Origin: Bacteroidia bacterium | GTDB lineage: Bacteria > Bacteroidota > Bacteroidia > B-17B0 > Aurantibacillaceae | Direction: 5' to 3' | Length of the DNA: 64,000 nucleotides | Assembly (NCBI GenBank): GCA_016787785.1 | Contig: JAEUTO010000014.1 | Span: 363,710-427,709 of the forward strand | Part shown: piece after piece, positions 44,213-53,974 of the stretch | Position numbering within the stretch: position 1 is the stretch's first letter | How the letters are laid out: every line of letters starts with the position of its first letter | Program-made: the position numbers and the translations under genes | The notes under the pieces: model-generated | The model's input: only the letters and a program-made list of their open reading frames with translations | Told to the model about the DNA's origin: nothing | Database searches by the model: none

Positions 44213-47146
44213 TTAGTTTTTTAATGCGTCGTAAAATGCCTTATGTATCTTACCTCTTATTCCCAACTTCGCTAATTTATTTGGATCAACATCAGGATAA
44301 ACTCTGTTGCTTAAGAACACATACACCAAGCCATTCTTTGGGTCGGCCCAAACAAACGTACCAGTAAAACCACTGTGACCAAAACTTTCAGGGCTGCATT
44401 CGCCAGTTACCGGACTATCCTTTTTATCATCCGGTTCTGGTTTTTCGAAACAAAGGCCACGCCTGTTATTTGGACAGAAATGGCAAGAGGTAAAATCCCT
44501 TACAACAGCTGTGTCAATAATTCTTATCCCATTTAATTGTCCTTTATTTAAATAGAGTTGCATTAGTTTGGCAACATCCAAGGCATTTCCAAACAATCCT
44601 GCGTGGCCTGCAACACCTCCTAATAAAGCCGCTCCGGGGTCGTGTACAAAACCCTGTACTATTTGTTTTCTGAATTTTGAATCATTCTCGGTTGGTGCTA
44701 TTTGCGTAATTGAGTACTTTTTTAAGGGCTGGTAAGTAAGTTGAAGCCCAAGTTTAAAATAAATATCATTAACATACTCATCCAATTTCTTTTTAGATTG
44801 TTGTTCAATTATCTTTTGAATAAAATAATAGCCCAGATCGCTGTACAAATATTTACCCGGTGTTTCTAATTTAGAATTTATAATGCGTTTATAAATAGAA
44901 TCATTAAAGCCTTTTACTACATATAAATTCTTAGCCACGCGGGTTGGATATTTATCAGTTGCTTTTTTATTATAAAAACCGGGTTTATATTCATCGTTCT
45001 TTTTAAGTGTCTTTAAATAAAAAGGGATCCAGGCCTGTAAGCCTGCCTGATGCGTTAATACATCTTCAATGATTAAGCTGTCTTTATTTGTTCCTTTTAA
45101 TTCGGGCAAATAAAAACCTAACGTTTTTTTATAATCAATAAGGTCTTCGGTTTTTAATTTCATAAGTGCCAATGCAGAAGCGGAAACTTTAGTAACACTA
45201 GCAAGGTCGTAAATAGTACCATCGTCTACCGGTTTTGAATCGGGATCGTAGGTAAAATTGCCAAATGATTTTTGGTAGATCAACTCGCCATCTTTAAAAG
45301 CAACTATCTGGCAACCGGGATAGGCCTTCTCTTCTATCCCATACAACGCCAAACTATCTATCGCGCCAAACTTTTTTTTTTTAAAGTTTTCCTTTATCGA
45401 TTTTTGTTTCGGAAAAAAAGACGGTTCTAAAGTTAAACCCGTTTCTGCTTTAAACATGTTTGTACTTACCGGCAATCTACCGTTTACCTTTCCAAATCCT
45501 AATATAGCGTTGGCGGTTGCTTTTAAAATAGTTGGCATATATTCATAACCCAAAATAACCGCCTTGTAATTTGATACAGATGTGATTTTATTTAAAATAT
45601 AAGGATTAGTAAGCAACACCAATACACTCGGTTTTAATGTAGCAATGGAATCCATTAACCTCAGGGTTTGGTTACCTACTCCATAATTATTTTCTGCTTT
45701 TAACGTGGCTTTGTTCAACTGAAGAATAACTACATCTGCTCTTTTTATTTTTTCGAATACAGTATTAATGACAGGAAGCTTGGCGTCGTGCGACAGTCCG
45801 ATATGCTCAACATATGCATAATTTTTAATTGTCGTATAAAGAGAATTTTCTTCTTCAACACCAAAAGACACCTCAACAATTTTTAAACTATCAGATTTTT
45901 TTATCGGCAAAAAATCATTTTCATTCTTTAGAAGAGTTATAGATGCTTCTGCCAGTTTATAGTTAAGTTCTTCGCCGGCTTTAGTATTTAGTTCTTTATA
46001 TAAATTACGTGTAACAATTTCAGGCTTTACATTTAAGCCGCACCAGTACTTTGCCATTAATATTTTTTTGCAATGCTCCTCTACATCACTGCGGCTTATT
46101 TTTCCCTCGGTAATGGCCTTGTTTATTTCTTCAATTGCTTTTGGCACATCCTCGCTAAATAATAAAACATCGTTACCGGCTAAAAGCGCTTTTACATCAA
46201 CAACACCCGGTCCATAGAATTTTGAAACGCCTTTCATATTTAACGCATCGGTAAAAACCAATCCTTTAAAGCCCATTTTATTTTTCAAAAGATCATTCAC
46301 TACATTTGGTGATAATGTTGATGCTAAATTTTTTGAAGTATCTAAACTTGGTATATTTAAATGTGCTACCATAATACTTGCGAGGCCCCTGTCAAACAGA
46401 TATTGAAACGGATAAAGTTCTAACGAATCCAAACGTTCTTTTGAATGCGCAATGTATGGTAATGTTTTATGCGAGTCGCTGTCGGTATCACCATGTCCCG
46501 GAAAATGTTTTCCGTTGGCCATCACTTTTTCATCCTGCATACCCTGCATATACATATACGCTTTTTGCGCTACTTTGTATTTATTTTCTCCAAAACTCCG
46601 CATACCAATAACAGGATTCAACGGATTATTATTTACATCGGCAACAGGCGCAAAATTTACATGAATACCAATACGCTTACATTCCCTCGCTATTTGTTTG
46701 CCCATTAAATAAATTAACGAATCGTTTTGTATAGCGCCCAGCGTCATTTGTTTTGGATAACGAATAGTACTATCTAACCGCATAGCTAAACCCCATTCAC
46801 CGTCGATGCTATAAAGCAATGGCGTTTTTGCAACACTCTGATAATAGTTAGCCAGTTTACCTTGTCTAACAGGCCCGCCCTGCATCCAGATCAAACCACC
46901 AATATTATAATTAACTACAAGGTCTTTTATTTCTTTTGCGTGCTTAAGGTCTTTGTTGCTGTATGCAGCAACCATAAAAAGCTGCGCTATGCGTTGGTTG
47001 GGACTTAAAGAATTAAAAACAGAATCGACCCACTTATTTTGTGACTTTAAAAAGTCCGGGTCTGTTTTTATTTTGTGAGGCGGATCCTGAAAAGAAAATG
47101 CGGCAAAAACTATGAAAGAAAGTAAAAATATAGAGAGCTTATTCAT
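44213..47146 (-). CDS. GH3 (NagZ-like) and beta-lactamase-like serine hydrolase fusion
   Basis: A 977-residue exported protein. The GH3 domain (about 40-380) carries NagZ-type KHFPGHGDTDSDSH (about 213-226) and LVFTDALNMKGV with the catalytic Asp, for beta-N-acetylglucosaminidase action. A GH3 C-terminal domain follows (about 385-590). The last about 370 residues are a class C beta-lactamase/DD-peptidase-like domain: SxxK as SVTK (about 650) and YSDLGY as the YxN-like motif. This order suggests coupled peptidoglycan glycan and peptide remodelling. It is a known Bacteroidota fusion. A GGAGG directly abuts the ATG, too close for a normal SD. Confidence 0.9.
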   Translation of the reverse strand: MNKLSIFLLSFIVFAAFSFQDPPHKIKTDPDFLKSQNKWVDSVFNSLSPNQRIAQLFMVAAYSNKDLKHAKEIKDLVVNYNIGGLIWMQGGPVRQGKLANYYQSVAKTPLLYSIDGEWGLAMRLDSTIRYPKQMTLGAIQNDSLIYLMGKQIARECKRIGIHVNFAPVADVNNNPLNPVIGMRSFGENKYKVAQKAYMYMQGMQDEKVMANGKHFPGHGDTDSDSHKTLPYIAHSKERLDSLELYPFQYLFDRGLASIMVAHLNIPSLDTSKNLASTLSPNVVNDLLKNKMGFKGLVFTDALNMKGVSKFYGPGVVDVKALLAGNDVLLFSEDVPKAIEEINKAITEGKISRSDVEEHCKKILMAKYWCGLNVKPEIVTRNLYKELNTKAGEELNYKLAEASITLLKNENDFLPIKKSDSLKIVEVSFGVEEENSLYTTIKNYAYVEHIGLSHDAKLPVINTVFEKIKRADVVILQLNKATLKAENNYGVGNQTLRLMDSIATLKPSVLVLLTNPYILNKITSVSNYKAVILGYEYMPTILKATANAILGFGKVNGRLPVSTNMFKAETGLTLEPSFFPKQKSIKENFKKKKFGAIDSLALYGIEEKAYPGCQIVAFKDGELIYQKSFGNFTYDPDSKPVDDGTIYDLASVTKVSASALALMKLKTEDLIDYKKTLGFYLPELKGTNKDSLIIEDVLTHQAGLQAWIPFYLKTLKKNDEYKPGFYNKKATDKYPTRVAKNLYVVKGFNDSIYKRIINSKLETPGKYLYSDLGYYFIQKIIEQQSKKKLDEYVNDIYFKLGLQLTYQPLKKYSITQIAPTENDSKFRKQIVQGFVHDPGAALLGGVAGHAGLFGNALDVAKLMQLYLNKGQLNGIRIIDTAVVRDFTSCHFCPNNRRGLCFEKPEPDDKKDSPVTGECSPESFGHSGFTGTFVWADPKNGLVYVFLSNRVYPDVDPNKLAKLGIRGKIHKAFYDALKN

Positions 47147-47229
47147 CCTCCTAATTTAGCCTTTATAAAAAAGCCGGAAATAATAGAAAAAGAATGTTTT
47201 TAACAGCCAATTTTTGATTGCAATAAAAG

Positions 47230-47262
47230 AAAAAGGTGTGGAAACACAACCCCACACCTTTT
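47230..47262 (-). terminator. Terminator of the first giant T9SS type B gene
   Basis: GGTGTGG (47235-47241) and CCACACC (47252-47258) form a stem flanked by A4 and T4. The gene stop is 29 bases away on the minus strand. A near-identical hairpin follows the next paralogue. Confidence 0.7.
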
Positions 47263-47290
47263 ACTAAACACACAAGAACGCTATAAATTT

Positions 47291-50200
47291 TTATCTGTTT
47301 AAGGTTACATGGCCTGTTTTATTTATCTTTTTGCCATCTAAACCTGTATACGTTATTTTGTATACATAAACTGCTTGTTCACATGGCTGCCCCTTAAATG
47401 TTCCTTTCCAGCCAGTTGTCAATTCTTTTGAGGTAAATAGTTTTTCGCCCCAACGATCAAATATCTCCATAGTTACGTTTGAAATGTTGAAACCTGACAT
47501 TAAGAACTCGTCATTTATACCATCATCGTTTGGTGTAAATGCATTTGGAACCCAGATGCCAAATTCCTTTGTAACTTCAATACACATTTCGTCCTTCGCT
47601 TTACAACCGAATTCATTTACGGTTTCAATTGTATAACAACTGTTACGTTGCGGAAAAACCTGACTGTTAGGACAAACGCTGCACATAATAGCTTCGCCGT
47701 CTGTCCATGTCATTGTACCCGTGCCAACAGCGCTTAAGAACATAGGTTGATCTAAATTTATTATTGTGTCTCTACCCGCAGTTACATTTGGGTTAGGATT
47801 TACCTTTACAAATATTGTTGATTTAGCTCCACAGAATCCATCCGTTGAAACATCTACCGTATACATTGTTGAAACAGACGGACTGGCAACTACCCCGCCG
47901 CCAACACTATTGCTTAAACCAACTGTTGGTGTCCATAATACTGTATTTCCACCGCCTGCAGTTAAAGTTGTTTTTACACCTTCACATATTGTAACACTTG
48001 GCGAAACTAAAGGAACAGCAATTGGCACAACGATCACCGAGTAGCTCATCTGTTGCGGACAAACCACGTTACCTAGTTGGTTAAAACCAACAACTGTGTA
48101 ATGTACGTTTGCGCTTGGTGTTGCAACAACGACCGAACTTGTAGTACTTGATAGACCAATACTTGGTGACCATGTGTAATTTTGTGCGCCTGATGCATAG
48201 ATAGGCGTTGAACTACCATAACATATTTGATATTCTGGTGAACTAATAGATAAATTTGGACGTTGAACAACCTGAACTAAAATACTCGCAGTAGCAGTAC
48301 ATACGCCATTAAAACCGGCCACTGTATAATTAGTAGTTACAGCAGGAGTTGCTATAACAAAAGCACCTGTTGGAGAACTTAATCCCGTAGTTGGCGACCA
48401 AACATAATTGCTGGCACCATTTGCATTTAGGTTAGATGGATTTCCTGAACAAACGATTGGCTCCGAAATACTTGTGATCAAATTAGGAACTACAATTACA
48501 GATACCTGATAAACAGCAGATCCTGTGCAAGAAGCAGCAGAACCAATTACCGTGTAATTTGTTGTTGTATTCGGACTCGCATTAACAACCGCACCGGTAG
48601 TGGCATTTAAGCCTGTATTCGGAGCCCAGTTATATGTTGAAGCTCCATTGGCAGTTAAATTTATATTACCACCAACGCATATTGTATTTGTTAACGGCGT
48701 AACTGTAATGGTTGGATTTGGCACAACAGTTAATGTTGCATTTTCTGTTGTACTGTTACAACCTAAGCTGCTTCCTATAATATTATAAACGCTTGTAGTA
48801 TTTGGATTTGCTGTAACTGTAGCGCCAATGGTTGCAGAAAGGCCCGCCGAAGGTGACCAGTTATAATTTATTGCACCATTTGCTACTAATTGATTACCCA
48901 GCCCCTGGCAAACGCTGGCACTTGTAACAGTAATAGTTGGATTAGGAATAATGGCAATGTTATAAGAAACCGTATTTGAACACGGACCATTAACACCTAC
49001 AAGTGAAACCGACCCAGTTGCAAATCCGGGATTTGCAGCAAATGATATGTTTGGATTATTTACCGAACCAGCCGTGTTTGCCATACCCGAAATACCCGTC
49101 CATGTATAAGTTGTTGCACCACTCGCGGTTAAACTAACAGTGTTTAATGACCCGTTTGAACCAAAAGAACACATGGTATTTGTAGTAGAAGCAATAACCA
49201 ACGTTGGCGTTTGCGATACCATAACGCTTGCCGAACCTGTACATGTATTTACTGCGTTACTAATTACTACAGAATACATACCTGTTGCATTTACTGTAAT
49301 AGTTGGCGTTGTACTTGATCCAACAATTCCGGGCCCTGTCCATTGAACAATATTTGTTGCAGAGTTTGGAGCTACCGAAATTGGCGTTGGTCCATTAATA
49401 CATGTTGGCGCAGTGATCGTTGGATTAATACCTGCTAAACCCGGAACAACTAAAACAGTATCGGGCGAGTTACCAAAACTTGGTATACAACCATCAAAAC
49501 CGGCATAACAAGCAGGGTAAACATTATGACATGTATACTGCTGTCCGCCAACAGGAGGAGTAACAGTTAAGGTTGGTCCTGTTCCTAACGGAACCGGGTT
49601 ACCAACTGCAAACCATGTTAAAGTAGGAATAACTTGAGCCCCCGAAGGCGACCAACGATAAGCGTTGTTTGTTGTAACCCATTGCGTTGAGTTCCTTCCC
49701 GGAACTGTAATGCCAATTGTACCGGTTATATTATGAATACCCTGAACCGCAGTTCCACCAGACCATGCCGGACAGTTGGGTTTGTTGGTAATATGGTTTT
49801 CGATAAGGTTTGTTCCTTCATAAATTACAATTTGAAATGTTCCGTTTAAATTCGTGCAAGAATACATTGGAACGTTTGTCCAGCTAACTACTAACCTTCT
49901 GCAAGGTGCAGTACCTTGAGTTTGATATTTGATGGTACCGCCAAGACCAGGATGCCAATCTTGCCACGGGCCCATGATACAATTTTTAGGGATACCGCCG
50001 CCTGCACTTGGGATAGCTGAAGAAGCGAAAGTAACAGGTTGACCTGCTGTGAAAGCGATCCAACCATTTGAACCAATATAAAATTGAGTATAAGTATTTC
50101 CAAAGAAACAAAAGGTAAAACCTATAGGCAAAACGCCCGTTTGAGAGTCATCCGTTAGACTAACCCCTGTGCCAGTGTTTACATAGGGTGCAAATGGAAT

Positions 50201-50398
50201 ATTGGTTACGCTATAGGTATTAGTTTGATTAGGAGTTATAGTTGTAGCATTACACGCTGTCATGTTTGCTGTTAATACAGTAGATTGAACACCGCATGGC
50301 AAAAATTGATCAGGACCTAAATTTGGGCAATTTTGAGAAGTTACAGCTAAAGCAGAAAATAAAGGAATAGCAATGGCAATTTTTTGTAATAGTTTCAT
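47291..50398 (-). CDS. T9SS type B gliding-motility-type giant adhesin, paralogue 1
   Basis: A 1035-residue protein starting at the ATG at 50396-50398. The signal peptide is MKLLQKIAIAIPLFSALAVTS. Residues of about 70-250 resemble a nidogen-like beta-domain (PIGFTFCFFGNTYTQFYIGS and GPWQDWHPGLGG). A series of about seven PKD/Ig-like repeats follows, of 75-85 residues, with the motif N/T-Y-x-W-(S/A)-P-x-x-G-L-(S/N)-x-T-x-x-x-V and YTV-x-G. The type B sorting domain closes it (VPNAFTPNDDGINDEFLMSG, IFDRWGEKLF and KTGHVTLNR). It should be exported and displayed as a fibre or adhesin. A TAACTTTG -7-like box lies at 50414-50421 on the minus strand. Confidence 0.85.
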   Translation of the reverse strand: MKLLQKIAIAIPLFSALAVTSQNCPNLGPDQFLPCGVQSTVLTANMTACNATTITPNQTNTYSVTNIPFAPYVNTGTGVSLTDDSQTGVLPIGFTFCFFGNTYTQFYIGSNGWIAFTAGQPVTFASSAIPSAGGGIPKNCIMGPWQDWHPGLGGTIKYQTQGTAPCRRLVVSWTNVPMYSCTNLNGTFQIVIYEGTNLIENHITNKPNCPAWSGGTAVQGIHNITGTIGITVPGRNSTQWVTTNNAYRWSPSGAQVIPTLTWFAVGNPVPLGTGPTLTVTPPVGGQQYTCHNVYPACYAGFDGCIPSFGNSPDTVLVVPGLAGINPTITAPTCINGPTPISVAPNSATNIVQWTGPGIVGSSTTPTITVNATGMYSVVISNAVNTCTGSASVMVSQTPTLVIASTTNTMCSFGSNGSLNTVSLTASGATTYTWTGISGMANTAGSVNNPNISFAANPGFATGSVSLVGVNGPCSNTVSYNIAIIPNPTITVTSASVCQGLGNQLVANGAINYNWSPSAGLSATIGATVTANPNTTSVYNIIGSSLGCNSTTENATLTVVPNPTITVTPLTNTICVGGNINLTANGASTYNWAPNTGLNATTGAVVNASPNTTTNYTVIGSAASCTGSAVYQVSVIVVPNLITSISEPIVCSGNPSNLNANGASNYVWSPTTGLSSPTGAFVIATPAVTTNYTVAGFNGVCTATASILVQVVQRPNLSISSPEYQICYGSSTPIYASGAQNYTWSPSIGLSSTTSSVVVATPSANVHYTVVGFNQLGNVVCPQQMSYSVIVVPIAVPLVSPSVTICEGVKTTLTAGGGNTVLWTPTVGLSNSVGGGVVASPSVSTMYTVDVSTDGFCGAKSTIFVKVNPNPNVTAGRDTIINLDQPMFLSAVGTGTMTWTDGEAIMCSVCPNSQVFPQRNSCYTIETVNEFGCKAKDEMCIEVTKEFGIWVPNAFTPNDDGINDEFLMSGFNISNVTMEIFDRWGEKLFTSKELTTGWKGTFKGQPCEQAVYVYKITYTGLDGKKINKTGHVTLNR

Positions 50399-50564
50399 TA
50401 AATGTATTTTATACAAAGTTACGTCATATTTTATGGTAGCCTTTCACAAAAATTTAAAACACAAAGTATATTTATTAAAACAAGGGTTTTGGTGAGTGAA
50501 AATAATGTTAAAAAGATTGTTTATAACTGTTTACTGGCGCAGGTTTTAGAGAATTTACCAAAAG

Positions 50565-50597
50565 AAAAAGGTGCAGGAACACAAACCCACACCTTTT
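50565..50597 (-). terminator. Terminator of the second giant T9SS type B gene
   Basis: AAAAGGTG and CACCTTTT flank a 16-base loop (50567-50597). It is the imperfect copy of the hairpin downstream of paralogue 1, so the duplicated unit included the terminator. Confidence 0.6.
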
Positions 50598-50623
50598 AAC
50601 AAACACAAAACGTTATAAAATTT

Positions 50624-53600
50624 CTATCTATTTATGGTTACATGGCCTGTTTTATTTACTTTTTTGCCATCTAAGCCTTTGTAAGTTATTTTGTAAACAT
50701 ACACCGCCTGCTCACATGGTTGACCTTTATAAGTTCCCTTCCAACCATTGGTTAGTTCTTTTGATGTGAAAAGTTTTTCGCCCCAACGATCAAAGATCTC
50801 CATGGTCACATCCGTAATATTATAGCCCGACATTAAGAACTCGTCATTAATACCATCACCATTTGGTGTAAAAGCATTTGGAACATAGATGCCAAACTCT
50901 TTTGTTACTTCAATACACATTTCGTCTTTTGCTTTACAACCAAAATCGTTTATAGTTTCAATTGTATAACAACTGTTACGTTGCGGATAAACCTGTGTAT
51001 TAGGGCAAACACTGCACATAATAGCTTCACCATCTGTCCATGTCATTGTACCAGTTCCAACAGCACTTAAGAACATAGGCTGATCTAAATTTATTATTGT
51101 GTCTCTACCCGCAGTAACTTTTGGATTAGGGTTTACCTTTACAAATATTGTTGATTTAGCTCCGCAAAATCCATCCGTAGAAACATTTACCGTATACATT
51201 GTAGAAACGAGTGGACTGGCAACAACGCCTCCTCCTGTACCTGAATTTAATCCAACGGTTGGTGTCCAAATTACAGTGTTACCACCACTTGCCGTAATAG
51301 TTGTTTTTTCGCCTTCACATATTGCTACGCTTGGCGAAACTACTGGAACAGAAATTGGAACCACAATTACAGAATAACTCATCTGTTGCGGACAAACCAC
51401 CGTACCAGTTTGATTATAACCTACAACCGTGTAATGCACATTTGCACTTGGTGTAGCAACAACTGCTGAGCTGTTAGTGTTAGATAAACCTGTACTTGGA
51501 GACCATGTATAATTTTGTGCACCTGATGCATAAATTGGTGTTGAACTACCATAACATATCTGATACTCTGGCGAAGTGATAGATAAATTTGGACGTTGCA
51601 CAACCTGAACTAAAATACTTGCCGATGCAGTGCAAATACCATTAAAACCTGTTACAGTATAATCAGTAGTTACGGCAGGAGACGCTACAACAAATGCGCC
51701 GCTTGGTGAACTTAAACCCGTTGAAGGTGTCCATACATAGCCGGTTGCACCGTTTACATTTAAATTAGAGGTATTACCCGCGCAAATAATAGGTTCGGTA
51801 ATTGTGGTTTGTAAATTTGGAACAACAATAACGGAAACCTGCACTGCTGCTGAATTTGTACAACTATTTAAACTAACAACAACGGTATAGTTTTGTGTAG
51901 AAGAAGGGCTTGCATTAACGTTAGCATTAGTAGTATTACTTAAGCCAATTGATGGGGCCCAGCTAAAGCCTGTTGCATTTGAGTTAGCAGTTAAATTAAT
52001 ATTGCCTCCCGCACAGATCGTTGGCGTGGTAGGAGTAATCGTAATAGTTGGTATTGGTAAAACCGTTAGCGTAGCATTTTGAGTTGCACTGTTGCAGCCT
52101 AAACTCGATCCCATAACTGCATACACAGTGGTAACCGTTGGGCTTGCAATAACTGCCGGGCCCGACGTTGTGTTTAAACCGGTAGCTGGCGACCATGCAT
52201 AACCCGCAGCACCATTAGCATTAAATGTAAAGTTACCTCCCTGACAAATACTTGTTGCGGTTGGAGTAACAGTTATTGTTGGGTTTGGTAAAATAGAAAA
52301 GTTGGAATTGATAGTCGCAGAGCACACCCCGTTTGAACCGATCAAGGTGCTACTTGCAACAGCAGCATTTGCCGAATATGGTGGCAATGGCATTAATACC
52401 ATCGTTGGACCGTTCGGCGTTGGTGTTGAGTAATTACTACTCGTTAATAAAGTATAATTGGTTGCTCCGGAAGGAGTTAAGGTAATAGTGTTAGGTGAGT
52501 TGTTTAAGTTCTGCGCACAAACAGTTGGACTACTGTAAACAATTGCTAAAGTTGGGCTGGCTAAAACGTTTACGGTTGCTGTTCCGGCACATGGACTGCT
52601 GTTAGCGGTTATAGTAACAGAATATAACCCCGCTGTATTAATATTTATGGTTGGTGTTCCCTGTCCGGATGTAATGCCGGGCCCGGACCATAAAATTGTA
52701 TTTGTTGTGGTATTGTTTGGCATAACTGATAACACGCCGTTACCAGACATACAGGTAGGCGCAGTTATGGTAGGATTAAGAACAGAAGGCTGACCAACAA
52801 CAGTGTATGAATTATTAATTGAATAAGAAGGGCAACTTCCTGTGCAGGTAGTATAACTATATACGCCTGGCTGGTTAACTGTGATTGTTGGTGTAAATTG
52901 TCCGGCAATAATACCCGGACCAGACCATGTATAAGTACAAACATTTAAAGTAGATGCCGGTGCAACACTTGCCATACCAACAGCGCCATTTGGATTGATC
53001 ATTGCTACCAGTTGTAACGATGGTAATGAGCAGGTTAATGTACCGCCCTGCGGCGCAATAATGCTGCTTGTAGGTACCGGTAATTCGCAGTTGGCCCAGT
53101 CGCCACCACTTGCTAAAGCTTGCGGCGTGAACGTGATCGTACTATTCCCCGGTATAATGTTACCTGCCTGCGAGCTACTACTTGAATAATAAACGTGATT
53201 ATTTACAATAGCAAAACCACCGCCGGCAGAAGAAATAGGCGCGTTTGCCAGGTTGTAACTGCAAAGCTGTACACCGTTAGAATTATAAACTGTTAAGTTT
53301 TGAGGACCATTTAATTTTAAAACATAAAAATTTCCGGCAGCATCAACAACAAGGTCATAAGGGCCGCCGCCACCAAAGGTTGCAATGGTCAATATCAATA
53401 CAGCATTTCCTGTTCCGTTATATCGCCAGATTTGACCGGAACCACCAACAATGTTAAACAAAAAACCGCCGCCGCCGCCAATATTAACGCCTCCTGCAGT
53501 ATGTCCGGTGTTTGACCAAGTTCCAGTGTTATTCATGTACCAGTATGTTCCGCCTGAAGTGGTCCACCAGGTAGGGTTTGGAGCAGGAAAAGCAAAAGCC

Positions 53601-53803
53601 GGTCCGCAAGCTAAACCACTGGCTCCGGCAGGTAAACCTGTAACAACAACACTGGCTGGCGCTCCCGGAGGATTTACAGCTTGCTGCGAGATAGAGCTCC
53701 CGTTATGAATGTAAATTGAATTGTTCGGGCAACTTGGTGGTTGGCAAAATGCTGAACAATTAATAAAGATCGAGATAACCAATAATATGAAAGACTTTTT
53801 CAT
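50624..53803 (-). CDS. T9SS type B giant adhesin, paralogue 2
   Basis: A 1059-residue protein with signal peptide MKKSFILLVISIFINCSAFC. The N-terminal about 270 residues differ from paralogue 1 and contain a six-bladed-like beta-propeller pattern (GPYDLVVDAAGNFYVLKLNG, then NNHVYYSSSSSQ). From about residue 270 on it follows the same PKD/Ig-like repeats and then the type B domain (VPNAFTPNGDGINDEFLMSG). The last about 390 residues are nearly the same as in paralogue 1, suggesting recent duplication or gene conversion. Export and surface display are expected. Confidence 0.85.
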   Translation of the reverse strand: MKKSFILLVISIFINCSAFCQPPSCPNNSIYIHNGSSISQQAVNPPGAPASVVVTGLPAGASGLACGPAFAFPAPNPTWWTTSGGTYWYMNNTGTWSNTGHTAGGVNIGGGGGFLFNIVGGSGQIWRYNGTGNAVLILTIATFGGGGPYDLVVDAAGNFYVLKLNGPQNLTVYNSNGVQLCSYNLANAPISSAGGGFAIVNNHVYYSSSSSQAGNIIPGNSTITFTPQALASGGDWANCELPVPTSSIIAPQGGTLTCSLPSLQLVAMINPNGAVGMASVAPASTLNVCTYTWSGPGIIAGQFTPTITVNQPGVYSYTTCTGSCPSYSINNSYTVVGQPSVLNPTITAPTCMSGNGVLSVMPNNTTTNTILWSGPGITSGQGTPTININTAGLYSVTITANSSPCAGTATVNVLASPTLAIVYSSPTVCAQNLNNSPNTITLTPSGATNYTLLTSSNYSTPTPNGPTMVLMPLPPYSANAAVASSTLIGSNGVCSATINSNFSILPNPTITVTPTATSICQGGNFTFNANGAAGYAWSPATGLNTTSGPAVIASPTVTTVYAVMGSSLGCNSATQNATLTVLPIPTITITPTTPTICAGGNINLTANSNATGFSWAPSIGLSNTTNANVNASPSSTQNYTVVVSLNSCTNSAAVQVSVIVVPNLQTTITEPIICAGNTSNLNVNGATGYVWTPSTGLSSPSGAFVVASPAVTTDYTVTGFNGICTASASILVQVVQRPNLSITSPEYQICYGSSTPIYASGAQNYTWSPSTGLSNTNSSAVVATPSANVHYTVVGYNQTGTVVCPQQMSYSVIVVPISVPVVSPSVAICEGEKTTITASGGNTVIWTPTVGLNSGTGGGVVASPLVSTMYTVNVSTDGFCGAKSTIFVKVNPNPKVTAGRDTIINLDQPMFLSAVGTGTMTWTDGEAIMCSVCPNTQVYPQRNSCYTIETINDFGCKAKDEMCIEVTKEFGIYVPNAFTPNGDGINDEFLMSGYNITDVTMEIFDRWGEKLFTSKELTNGWKGTYKGQPCEQAVYVYKITYKGLDGKKVNKTGHVTINR

Positions 53804-53974
53804 TGAGGGTAATGTTTAAGTAAAAATAATCCAAATTTTACCCGCAATTTTCACTATAGTTTAAAGTGCAAGTTATATTTACTGAAACCCTTGCTCTGCT
53901 GAGTAAACACATTTGTTTAAATCTTCTAAAAATGAAACATAAAATCACTGCAAAAGTTTATCTAATTTTACACA

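Noticed and set aside
47147..47156. GGAGG before the GH3-beta-lactamase fusion start as a Shine-Dalgarno
   Set aside because: It abuts the ATG directly, with no spacer, so it cannot pair with the 16S rRNA in the normal way.
47766..49346. Open frames on the plus strand within the giant T9SS type B genes
   Set aside because: They are antisense shadows of low-complexity repeat sequence, with no separate start context and compositions that follow the real gene.
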